Shown piece after piece: positions 1 through 6,117 of a DNA stretch of 9,618 nt (position 1 is its first letter; each line of letters begins with the position of its first letter). The notes under the pieces are model-generated. The model saw nothing but the letters and a program-made list of their open reading frames with translations. It was not told the DNA's origin and did no database searches. The stretch covers positions 1 through 9,618 of the forward strand of contig DAOUEU010000146.1 in assembly GCA_034430255.1 (NCBI GenBank). The letters are read 5' to 3'. Position numbers and translations under genes: made by a program. This DNA comes from DATKYK01 sp034430255 (GTDB taxonomy: Bacteria; Chloroflexota; Dehalococcoidia; E44-bin15).

Positions 1-245
1 AACTGCTCGATCTGACTCTCCGGCCTTTCTATCATCAGGTGAACATCGAGGGGTAAATCTGTCCAGGGGCGAATCGCACCCACCACCAGAGGGCCGATGG
101 TTATCTGTGGGACGAAGTGCCCGTCCATGACATCTACATGGATGTAGTGAGCGCCCGCCGACGTCACCTCAGCGACCTGCTCGCCCAGGCGGGCGAAGTC
201 GGCGGATAGGATGGAGGGGGCTATCTTAACCTCGCTACTACTCAT
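1..245 (-). CDS. rpe: Ribulose-phosphate 3-epimerase, N-terminal part (runs off the window)
   Basis: Cytosolic enzyme of the pentose phosphate/Calvin pathways that interconverts ribulose 5-phosphate and xylulose 5-phosphate on a metal-dependent TIM barrel. Only the first 81 codons are present; the 3' end lies beyond position 1. The family signature is clear: KIAPSILSADF at residues 7-17, then IHVDVMDGHFVP at 35-46, then LDVHLMIERPE at 66-76. His36, Asp38 and His69 correspond to the family's metal ligands. The usual Asn after HFVP is Gln here. The ATG at 245 sits inside the argH 3' end, giving an 8-nt overlap with the argH stop, so the two genes are probably translationally coupled and share the argH promoter. 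Beginning just before VKIAPSIL is normal for the family, which supports this start. Confidence 0.94.
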   Translation of the reverse strand, partial: MSSSEVKIAPSILSADFARLGEQVAEVTSAGAHYIHVDVMDGHFVPQITIGPLVVGAIRPWTDLPLDVHLMIERPESQIEQ

Positions 246-1575
246 CTTCGCCCTGGACAATCTTTCTAGCCCTGGCCAGTTGCTGCTTCACCTGTTCCGG
301 CGCGGTACCGCCGAGGACATTGCGTGCCGCGATGGAGGCCTTAGCAGTGACGTTGAATACGTCTTCCTCAAAGAGCGGTGAAAATTCCGTGTATTCACTT
401 AAAGCCAAACCCGCGAAGCTCTTCCCCATATCCACAGCATATTGCACCAGCCTGCTCACTATACCGTGAGCCTCGCGGAAGGGCACTCCCTTAACCACAA
501 GGTAGTCCGCCAGGTCAGTTGCGAGTGTGTATCCCGCCTCAGCAACGCCGCTGGCCCTATCGCCTCTGACCCTCAAGGTAGCCACCATTCCAGAAAATAC
601 CTCGAGTGTAGACATCAAAGTGTCCACCGTATCGAACAGGCCCTCCTTGTCCTCCTGCATATCGCGGTTATAGGTCAGCGGAAGTGCCTTCATTATGGTC
701 AGCATCGCCATCAGGTTACCGTAAACCCGGCCCGTCTTAGCTCGTGCCAGCTCAGCGATATCCGGGTTCTTCTTCTGCGGCATGATACTTGAGCCAGTGA
801 CATATCTATCGTCAAGCACTATAAAGCCAAACTCCTCTGAGGACCACAGGACTATCTCCTCAGCCAGGCGCGACAGGTGCATCATGGTCACTGCCGCCGC
901 TTCTTGGAATTCGATGATGAAGTCGCGGTCAGAGACGGCGTCCATACTGTTCTGGCTTACCTGGCTAAAGCCCAGCTCCCTGGCCAGGAAATCGCGGTCT
1001 ACCGGATAGGGCACACCAGCGAGCGCGCCGCTCCCCAGAGGCATAACATCGGTGCGCTTTAGAGCGTCGCGGAACCGCTCCACATCGCGCCCTAGCATCT
1101 CGAAGTAGGCCAGCATGTGATGGGCGAAAAGCACCGGCTGCGCCCGCTGCAGGTGGGTGTAGCCGGGCATGACGACATCTGAATTGGCATCCGCCAGAGT
1201 TATCATGGCCTTCTGCAGTTCGATAAGCCGGTTTATGGTCTGCGCAATGGCCTCTTTCAGGAAGAGACGCATGTCGAGCGAGACCTGATCGTTGCGCGAG
1301 CGGGCAGTGTGCAGTTTCCTACCAACATCACCGATCTTTTCAACCAGTCGAGCCTCGATATTCATATGAATGTCTTCCAGTTCATCGCGAAACTCGAAAG
1401 ACCCCTGCTCTATCTCCTGGCGAATGGAATTGAGTCCCATCGTTATAAGCTCGGCATCCTTATCCGAGATGATACCCTGCTTTGCCAGCATCTTGGCATG
1501 GGCGATGGAGCCGGCGATATCCTCTTTATAAAGGCGCTTATCGTAGGAGACGGATGACGTATATTTCTGCACCAA
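238..1575 (-). CDS. argH: Argininosuccinate lyase (N-terminal arm missing, TTG start)
   Basis: Last step of arginine synthesis: argininosuccinate is split into arginine and fumarate by a cytosolic homotetramer of the fumarase/aspartase superfamily. Seen in the sequence: TARSRND at residues 90-96, GYTHLQRAQP at 138-147 (His141 in the conserved Thr-His pair) and the superfamily signature GSSIMPQKKNP at 261-271 carrying the mobile-loop serines. It has 445 aa against a usual ~455-465. The shortfall is at the N-terminus: it opens at VQKYTSSVSYDKRLY and lacks the usual (W)GGRF-type arm. The start is TTG at 1575, because GAGGGGG (1584-1590) lies 8 nt upstream and the frame meets TAA 16 codons above with no ATG or GTG between. 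GTG at 1572 is the only close alternative. It overlaps rpe, has its own promoter, and is cut off from argG by the radC/GNAT segment. Substrate and active-site motifs look intact. Confidence 0.95.
   Translation of the reverse strand: MVQKYTSSVSYDKRLYKEDIAGSIAHAKMLAKQGIISDKDAELITMGLNSIRQEIEQGSFEFRDELEDIHMNIEARLVEKIGDVGRKLHTARSRNDQVSLDMRLFLKEAIAQTINRLIELQKAMITLADANSDVVMPGYTHLQRAQPVLFAHHMLAYFEMLGRDVERFRDALKRTDVMPLGSGALAGVPYPVDRDFLARELGFSQVSQNSMDAVSDRDFIIEFQEAAAVTMMHLSRLAEEIVLWSSEEFGFIVLDDRYVTGSSIMPQKKNPDIAELARAKTGRVYGNLMAMLTIMKALPLTYNRDMQEDKEGLFDTVDTLMSTLEVFSGMVATLRVRGDRASGVAEAGYTLATDLADYLVVKGVPFREAHGIVSRLVQYAVDMGKSFAGLALSEYTEFSPLFEEDVFNVTAKASIAARNVLGGTAPEQVKQQLARARKIVQGEDE
1504..1530 (-). repeat. 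Direct repeat copy 1 (27 bp), inside intact argH
   Basis: On the plus strand it begins GATGGAGCCGGCGAT and ends CCTCTTTATA. It matches 3538-3564 at 25 of 27 positions; the only differences are two adjacent bases in the middle. It encodes residues 16-24 (YKEDIAGSI) of ArgH. Together with its partner it brackets the radC/GNAT segment. Confidence 0.8.
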
Positions 1576-1583
1576 CCTATTGA

Positions 1584-1590
1584 CCCCCTC
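1584..1590 (-). promoter_or_regulatory. Ribosome binding site that decides the argH TTG start
   Basis: Minus-strand GAGGGGG ends 8 nt before the TTG at 1575. It supports initiation at this TTG rather than at an undetected upstream start, even though the family's N-terminal arm would lie further upstream. Confidence 0.55.
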
Positions 1591-1701
1591 ACTGGTTATT
1601 GAACGACTATTTATCTGGAATTATTTAATGGCATATGCGTCCGGAGACATAGTGACCGCTTTTCTCTACATATAACGCCATCAATCTTTAGAATCTGGCT
1701 C

Positions 1702-1730
1702 AATATAGCAGATTTCTTCCACGTTGTCAT
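1702..1730 (-). promoter_or_regulatory. Sigma70-type promoter for argH-rpe
   Basis: On the minus strand, ATGACA (1725-1730, 5/6 to the -35 consensus) is followed after exactly 17 nt by TATATT (1702-1707, 5/6 to the -10 consensus), with TGC just before it as an extended -10. The predicted transcript start is near 1695, giving a leader of about 120 nt before the argH TTG. It lies between the GNAT stop and argH, so it would give argH and rpe expression independent of the arg operon upstream. Confidence 0.55.
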
Positions 1731-1740
1731 GCCGATGTCC

Positions 1741-1770
1741 ACAGGATCAATCCGTAGCGGAAATCCCTGT
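1741..1770. other. Imperfect stem-loop between the GNAT gene and the argH promoter
   Basis: The arms ACAGGAT and ATcCCTGT pair with one bulge, and inside them TCCG-tag-CGGA forms a second small stem. It begins 13 nt past the GNAT stop codon, where a transcription terminator would be expected, but no U-run follows on either strand. It could be a weak or factor-dependent terminator, or chance. Confidence 0.3.
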
Positions 1771-1783
1771 TTGGTTATTCAAC

Positions 1784-2419
1784 TCAATATCTGAGGCTAC
1801 TGAGCAGTCTGAATTCTTGTTGAGAGTCCGTCTTAGCCTTTTCTTTGAAGGGAAACGTAGAGTCATATTCCGCAAATTTGTCAGGATCGAATCCGAAAGA
1901 AACACTCTCGATAAATCTTCCCCCCGTGCTGCCTAGCGAACCTTGTTTTAACTCTAAAGCCATCAAAGCAAATGCATATTTGTCGTCGGTGGTTTTGACT
2001 TCATATTTTTCACCACATCTAAAACCGAAACGACTATAATACCTCGGATCCCCGTAGATGCAAATTGCGAGGAAGCCCATATACCTTGCCAGATTGATAG
2101 TATGCGTAATCAACGAGCTTCCTATTCCTTGTTTTTGAAAAGCTGGCAAAATGCTTACGGGTCCAAAGCTTATGACCTTCTTCTCTCTACCTTTTTTATC
2201 TCTTATCACACCCCGACTGTAAACAATCTGTCCGACAATCTGCCGTTCTTTCTCTGCAACGAAGTCAAGTTCCGGTATGAAATCACTACTTTTTCTAAGA
2301 TTATGCAGAATGAAATGTTCGCTGCATCCCGGAACACAAAGATTCCAAAAAGCTTCGCGGACCACTCCCTCAACCACCCTATAATCACCCTCTCTTTCAT
2401 TTCTGATTATTACATCCAT
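1784..2419 (-). CDS. GNAT-family N-acetyltransferase (YhbS-like)
   Basis: Predicted cytosolic enzyme that transfers an acetyl group from acetyl-CoA to an amino group; the substrate cannot be told from sequence. The GNAT fold covers roughly residues 1-155. The acetyl-CoA loop is QKQGIGSSL at 95-103 (the family's Q/R-x-x-G-x-G/A), preceded by the beta-4 strand SFGPVSILP at 84-92. The later YGDPRYYSRFGFR at 122-134 is typical of YhbS-type (COG3153) acetyltransferases. The ~55-residue C-terminal tail is less typical. The ATG at 2419 directly precedes IIRNEREGDY, a normal N-terminus for the family; its Shine-Dalgarno is weak (AAGTGA). The gene is AT-rich compared with the arg genes and lies in the segment between argG and argH, so it is probably a later arrival unrelated to arginine synthesis. 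Confidence 0.85.
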   Translation of the reverse strand: MDVIIRNEREGDYRVVEGVVREAFWNLCVPGCSEHFILHNLRKSSDFIPELDFVAEKERQIVGQIVYSRGVIRDKKGREKKVISFGPVSILPAFQKQGIGSSLITHTINLARYMGFLAICIYGDPRYYSRFGFRCGEKYEVKTTDDKYAFALMALELKQGSLGSTGGRFIESVSFGFDPDKFAEYDSTFPFKEKAKTDSQQEFRLLSSLRY

Positions 2420-2610
2420 AATTGATCACTTATACCAATAGAATAACTCATTCCCATTTTACTACAGAAAAGTGCCAAAAGCATACAAACTAAAACACTC
2501 AGATGCTGAACATACTTATGGACCGGTAAGCATATTAACTACGGCTAACTGAAAAACGAAAAGATATCAAGTAATCGTACGCATGGCTGGACAAACATCC
2601 CGAAATTATT
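2420..2610. other. AT-rich intergenic stretch, nothing firm found
   Basis: These 191 nt upstream of the GNAT gene are AT-rich (about 35% G+C in the sampled line). No RNA gene, convincing promoter or coding remnant was found. A 9-bp inverted repeat (2502-2510 with 2610-2618) is present but could be chance. Confidence 0.4.
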
Positions 2611-2748
2611 TCAGCATCCCCTAAAGACATTTATGTGAGTCATCCCAACGGACAGCATTTTATCCCCCGGCTTCTCTCTCAACTCCTTTATAAAAGAGCC
2701 CGGCACTTTCCTTTCCGTCTCGCTGAGGTAACCCCATCCGTTTTCCAC
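2611..2748 (-). CDS. Candidate 45-aa ORF downstream of radC, unknown function
   Basis: The reading frame starts with GTG at 2748, nine nt after the radC stop and in the same frame, and ends at TGA (2611-2613). An AGGG lies 7 nt upstream of the GTG. The product begins VENGWGYLSETERKV and ends MTHINVFRGC. It is rich in Lys, Glu, Gly and Arg with spaced hydrophobics and looks protein-like rather than like random AT-rich translation. No family is recognised, and there is no TM segment or metal motif. It may be a real small gene, the C-terminal remnant of a lost gene, or chance. Confidence 0.33.
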   Translation of the reverse strand: MENGWGYLSETERKVPGSFIKELREKPGDKMLSVGMTHINVFRGC

Positions 2749-2757
2749 TATAGCACC

Positions 2758-3510
2758 CTACTTTTTCTTCAAGCTAATATAGCTAAACTCATATTCTCCT
2801 ATCAGTCCTTCATCAGCAAAGCTGAAGTATCTATTCTCACCCACTATTATATGGTCCAAGACCTTAATCTGCATAATACTGGCTGCGAAGACCAAATCCT
2901 GAGTTATCTCCTTGTCATCTTCACTGGGAGCAGGATTTCCCGCAGGATGGTTATGGGCAAATATCAGAGAAGCAGCATTATGCTTGATTGCACTCTTTAT
3001 AACCTCGCGAGGGTAAATGGCGCTCAGGGTCAACGTTCCCTCAAAAAGGTCTTCCACTTCAATTACTTGATTCTGACTATTTAAGAAGAGAACCTTAAAT
3101 TTCTCTTTCTTGAGGTCTCTCATCGAGTGATACAGGTAATCAAACACCTCTTTTGAAGAGCTACAAAATGTTTTATCCAGGATTTGCTCCTTGAGGAACT
3201 CTCTGGCAACCTCCTGTACCAGCTTGATCCCAAAAGCATTGTGAGGACCGATGCCAGCGATCTTTTGCAGCTCCTCCGAAGGGGCTTCCAGGACTCCTCT
3301 CAGGGTTTTGAACCTCTTTATCGCCTCTTTTGCCTGCTGCTTGCAGTCCCTGCGGGGTGCCCCCAGCGTCAGCAGCAGTTCGATGATCTCATAATCACTA
3401 AATCCGTTTAGACCAGATTTGATGAACTTATCCCGCAGCCTCTTTCTATGGCCTTCCCGTGATAATTGAGAAGCGTCAGCCTTTAGTGATTGCTGCATTT
3501 CTGGCTGCAT
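2758..3510 (-). CDS. radC: RadC/JAMM-domain protein
   Basis: Member of the RadC family, historically linked to DNA repair but of unproven biochemical role; the C-terminal domain is a JAMM/MPN metalloprotease-like fold. The 250 aa begin with a short leader. An N-terminal helix-hairpin-helix region follows, with AGIGPHNAFGI at about 85-95. The JAMM core is HNHPAGNPAPSEDD at 186-199, where His186, His188, Ser196 and Asp199 keep the HxH-x7-S-x2-D zinc pattern, so the site looks complete. The length is normal for the family (~220-250 aa). The ATG at 3510 has a G-rich stretch (GGGGTGGGG) upstream; ATG at codon 5 is an alternative start. It follows the argH stub by 27 nt and the argG stop by 144 nt, so it may be read through from the arg operon. 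Such genes are common on genomic islands, in line with the insertion picture. Confidence 0.9.
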   Translation of the reverse strand: MQPEMQQSLKADASQLSREGHRKRLRDKFIKSGLNGFSDYEIIELLLTLGAPRRDCKQQAKEAIKRFKTLRGVLEAPSEELQKIAGIGPHNAFGIKLVQEVAREFLKEQILDKTFCSSSKEVFDYLYHSMRDLKKEKFKVLFLNSQNQVIEVEDLFEGTLTLSAIYPREVIKSAIKHNAASLIFAHNHPAGNPAPSEDDKEITQDLVFAASIMQIKVLDHIIVGENRYFSFADEGLIGEYEFSYISLKKK

Positions 3511-3537
3511 AGTACCCCACCCCTACCCGTTCCAATA

Positions 3538-3564
3538 GATGGAGCCGGCGATGCCCTCTTTATA
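3538..3564 (-). repeat. Direct repeat copy 2 (27 bp), end of the argH stub
   Basis: Partner of 1504-1530, in the same orientation and 25/27 identical; here it encodes YKEGIAGSI. The next 45 bp on the argG side match the intact gene at about 30 of 45 positions after allowing one 3-nt insertion. On the radC side there is no match at all. Confidence 0.8.
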
Positions 3565-3645
3565 ATACAAGTGCTTATCGAAGTGGATGTATTCGTTATA
3601 CTTTTACACAGATTTATCGATCTCTCTATTGAAACGGTCACGCAT
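3538..3645 (-). pseudogene. argH: Decayed 5' stub of argH directly after argG
   Basis: Beginning at ATG 3645, the minus strand translates as MRDRFNREIDKSV, then TAA, then KYNEYIHFDKHLYYKEGIAGSI. This lines up with the N-terminal arm of argininosuccinate lyases (GRF-x-x-E-x-D-x-x-V) and then with KYTSSVSYDKRLYKEDIAGSI of the intact ArgH at 1504-1575. The ATG lies 9 nt after the argG TAG and in its frame, the spacing expected of an argG-argH operon. Homology stops abruptly after GSI, and an in-frame TAG follows four codons later. The stub carries one internal stop and one inserted codon (Tyr) relative to the intact gene, so it cannot make an enzyme. It preserves the arm that the intact argH lacks. 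Confidence 0.82.
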
Positions 3646-3654
3646 GGAAGTCGT

Positions 3655-4860
3655 CTACCCTGTATCCGGCTGATCCACACCCTGAACCTGGGCCTGGGTC
3701 TTCACCGGAAGTCCCCAGATGTGGATAAAGCCCACTGAGGCACTCTGGTCAAACTCGTCGCCCTTATCATAGGTGGCAAGGCCGAAGCTATAGAGCGACC
3801 TGGGCGATTTTCGCCCCACCACCGTCGCCTTCCCTTTGCAAAGCTTCACCCGCACCGTGCCGGTGACGTGGCGCTGCGAGCTCTCCACGCAGGCTGCGAG
3901 GTCCTGGTGGAAAGCGGTGAACCACAGCCCGTTGTAGATAAGGTCGGCATACTCCAGTGCCACCCTATCCTTGAAGCGCAGCTGCTCCTTGGAGAGGGTC
4001 ATCGCCTCCAGGGCTTTATGAGCGGTAAGCAACACGGTTGCTGCCGGTGCCTCGTAAATCTCCCGCGACTTTATCCCCACCAGCCGATTCTCCACGTGGT
4101 CGATACGCCCCACGCCGTGCTCGCCGGCCAGCTCGTTAAGCTCTAGGATAAGCGATACACCATCGAGGTTTTTCCCATCAAGGCTCACTGGAACCCCGCG
4201 CTCGAAACCGACCTCCACGTAGGCGGGCGTATCCGGCGAATCCTTCGTCGAGCGTGTCATTATATAGATCTCCTCCGGCGGCTCGTTCCACGGGTCTTCC
4301 AGTACCCCGCACTCGATGCTTCTCCCCCAGAGGTTCACATCGATGGAATAGTCGCTCTCGGGAGGGACGGGAATATCGTACTTCTTCGCATAGGCTACCT
4401 CCTGCTCACGCGTCATCCCCCACTCTCGGGCCGGGGCGATAATCTTGAGGTGAGGTGCAAGGGCCATGGTGCTTACGTCGAAGCGCACCTGGTCATTCCC
4501 TTTACCGGTGCATCCATGAGCCACCGCCACAGCCCCCTGCTCACTGGCGGCATCCACCATCAGTTTGACGATTAGGGGACGAGCCAGTGCCGTCGCCAGC
4601 GGGTACTGCCCCTCATAGAGGGCATCGGCCTTCAAGGCGGGAAAAACGAAGTGTTTGACAAAGATCTCCCTGGCATCGACCACCAGAGACTCTACCGCCC
4701 CGACCTTAAGCGCCTTCTGCTGAATAGCAGGCAGGTCCCGCTCGCTCCCCACATCCACCATCAGGGCGACGACATCCATTTGATAATTCTCCTTGAGCCA
4801 CCTGATGGCCACCGAGGTATCGAGCCCCCCGCTATATGCCAGCACTACCTTCTCTGCCAT
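3655..4860 (-). CDS. argG: Argininosuccinate synthase
   Basis: Penultimate step of arginine synthesis: citrulline + aspartate + ATP give argininosuccinate + AMP + PPi in the cytosol. It has 401 aa, the usual length for the ~400-residue bacterial form. The N-type ATP pyrophosphatase PP-loop AYSGGLDTS is at residues 8-16. The second signature, AHGCTGKGNDQVRFD, is at 114-128 and holds the ATP/aspartate/citrulline-binding residues. ESDYSIDVNLWGRSIE at about 168-183 and the C-terminal oligomerisation tail also match. The start is ATG 4860, with GAGGT 5 nt upstream and MAEKVVLAYSGG typical of the family. A longer frame from GTG 4890 adds ten residues (MSLKIECEVK) that include the Shine-Dalgarno and is rejected. 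It lies 54 nt after argD, in the same operon. Its natural partner argH is now 2 kb away. Confidence 0.97.
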   Translation of the reverse strand: MAEKVVLAYSGGLDTSVAIRWLKENYQMDVVALMVDVGSERDLPAIQQKALKVGAVESLVVDAREIFVKHFVFPALKADALYEGQYPLATALARPLIVKLMVDAASEQGAVAVAHGCTGKGNDQVRFDVSTMALAPHLKIIAPAREWGMTREQEVAYAKKYDIPVPPESDYSIDVNLWGRSIECGVLEDPWNEPPEEIYIMTRSTKDSPDTPAYVEVGFERGVPVSLDGKNLDGVSLILELNELAGEHGVGRIDHVENRLVGIKSREIYEAPAATVLLTAHKALEAMTLSKEQLRFKDRVALEYADLIYNGLWFTAFHQDLAACVESSQRHVTGTVRVKLCKGKATVVGRKSPRSLYSFGLATYDKGDEFDQSASVGFIHIWGLPVKTQAQVQGVDQPDTG

Positions 4861-4914
4861 TTTTACCTCACATTCTATTTTTAAACTCACACTCCGGGAT
4901 TTCTAATTTGGCCA

Positions 4915-6111
4915 TTACGATTTAACCGTTCTCACCCTGGCTAAAACCCTCTCGAGGATACCCACCGCTTCATCCACCTCGCTCTCACCGATAATAAGCG
5001 GTGGCATGAAGCGGATAGCGCTGGGCTTGACCGCGTTGAGCAGCAAGCCCCCCCCCAGGCAGGATTTCACCACAACATCAGCGATGTCACTGGAAAACTC
5101 GACAGCCGCCAGAAGGCCTCGCCCCCTGACCTCAACGATATTTTCAAACTTAGCCTTCAGTCCCTCAAGGCTGGCCTGCAGATAATTTCCCACCTGTCGG
5201 CAATTTTCCACGACATTGTGCTCCAGGATATATTTCAGGGTAGCGTAGGCCGCAGCGCAGGCGAGGGGATTGCCACCGAAGGTGGAACCATGATCCCCCG
5301 GACCAAAGACGGAGGCTCTCTCCTTTGCCAGGAAGGCACCTATCGGCACACCGCCCCCCAACCCCTTGGCCAGTGTCATTATGTCCGGCTCAATGCCACA
5401 GTACTGGTATGCAAATAGCGTCCCGGTTCGCCCCATCCCAGTTTGAATCTCGTCCAGGATGAGCAGGATGCCCTGTTCATCGCACCAGGAGCGCACCTGC
5501 TTCAGGTAACCATCATCGGGGACGTTGACCCCCCCCTCTCCCTGAATGGCCTCCAGCATCACGGCACAGATCTTTTTACCCGTGGCTCGTTTGATGGCAG
5601 AGATATCATTGTAATCCACATGGACAAAGCCCTCAGGCAATGGAATGTACGGCTCCTGATGCTTGGGCTGCCCGGTTGCGGCGACCATCGCCAGTGTGCG
5701 ACCATGAAAGGAGCTAATCGCCGTAATGACCTTATAGGCACCATCCAGGTGGAGCCTGCCATATCTGCGGGCGAGCTTCACCGCCCCTTCAGTGGCCTCA
5801 GCCCCGCTATTGCAGAAGAAGACCCTGTCCAGGCAGCTATTCTCGATAAGAAGCTCCGCCAGGCGTATCTGGGGCACGGTATAAAACTGATTTGATGTCT
5901 GGATGAGGGTGCGCGCCTGCTCCGAAATAGCTCTCACTACTTCAGGGTGCGCATGGCCCAGGACATTCACCGCCCATCCGCCGACAAAGTCGAGGTACTC
6001 CCTCCCCTTGTCGTCCCAAACCCTCGCCCCTTCACCCCGCACCAGGGTCACCGGCAGACGCTTGAAGGTGTTCATCAGGTATTTTCGTTCCATTTCCTGC
6101 CAATCAGTCAT
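4915..6111 (-). CDS. argD: Acetylornithine aminotransferase
   Basis: PLP-dependent class III aminotransferase that makes N-acetylornithine from N-acetylglutamate semialdehyde and glutamate; members often also serve lysine synthesis as succinyl-DAP transaminase. It has 398 aa, normal for ArgD. The phosphate/cofactor loop NSGAEATEGAVKLAR is at 101-115, SSFHGRT at 133-139 stacks on PLP, and DEIQTGMGRTG is at 220-230 with Asp220 as the pyridine-nitrogen partner. The Schiff-base lysine is Lys249 in LAKGLGGG, and STFGGNPLACAAA is at 276-288. The ATG at 6111 is 6 nt past the argB stop, with GGGAG upstream overlapping the argB end, so translation is probably coupled. The gene contains a run of nine G on the coding strand (5048-5056) in frame within the CLGGGLLL stretch. 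Ornithine and GABA aminotransferases are related, but the operon context fixes the role. Confidence 0.96.
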   Translation of the reverse strand: MTDWQEMERKYLMNTFKRLPVTLVRGEGARVWDDKGREYLDFVGGWAVNVLGHAHPEVVRAISEQARTLIQTSNQFYTVPQIRLAELLIENSCLDRVFFCNSGAEATEGAVKLARRYGRLHLDGAYKVITAISSFHGRTLAMVAATGQPKHQEPYIPLPEGFVHVDYNDISAIKRATGKKICAVMLEAIQGEGGVNVPDDGYLKQVRSWCDEQGILLILDEIQTGMGRTGTLFAYQYCGIEPDIMTLAKGLGGGVPIGAFLAKERASVFGPGDHGSTFGGNPLACAAAYATLKYILEHNVVENCRQVGNYLQASLEGLKAKFENIVEVRGRGLLAAVEFSSDIADVVVKSCLGGGLLLNAVKPSAIRFMPPLIIGESEVDEAVGILERVLARVRTVKS

Positions 6112-6117
6112 CGGTAT

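Larger units (their letters stand above)
1531..3537. mobile_element. Putative inserted segment splitting argG from argH
   Basis: This ~2 kb stretch lies between two direct-repeat copies that both belong to argH 5' ends. It carries a RadC-family gene, a GNAT acetyltransferase gene, a candidate 45-aa ORF and the first 15 codons of the intact argH. It is visibly AT-richer than the flanks: sampled lines give about 35-45% G+C at 2221-2280 and 2521-2580, against 73% in one argB line. No integrase, transposase or terminal inverted repeat is seen, so it would be a decayed or reduced element, or a simple rearrangement. RadC genes are frequent on bacterial genomic islands. That it is an insertion is inference from the split argH; the element type is unknown. 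Confidence 0.45.

Noticed and set aside
1600..1690. Leader peptide (for example MSPDAYAIK) before argH as an attenuator
   Set aside because: The short frames lack good ribosome binding sites and Arg-codon runs, and no terminator/antiterminator pair is evident.
2502..2618. 9-bp inverted repeat (GATGCTGAA / TTCAGCATC) as ends of an insertion element
   Set aside because: The arms are 99 nt apart in AT-rich DNA with no open frame between them and no target duplication. A repeat of this length can occur by chance in the region.
2746..2760. RadC read-through of TAG (pyrrolysine or suppressor) into the following 45 codons
   Set aside because: RadC is already full length with a complete JAMM motif. 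There is no sign of a pyrrolysine system, and the GTG with AGGG is a simpler reading.
2635..3084. Plus-strand 149-aa reading frame over radC
   Set aside because: It is the antisense shadow of radC and the small ORF beside it; the minus strand has the JAMM and helix-hairpin-helix motifs.
4861..4890. argG starting at GTG 4890 (ten extra residues)
   Set aside because: The extension encodes the GAGGT ribosome binding site itself, while the ATG at 4860 gives the family-typical MAEKVVLAYSGG start.
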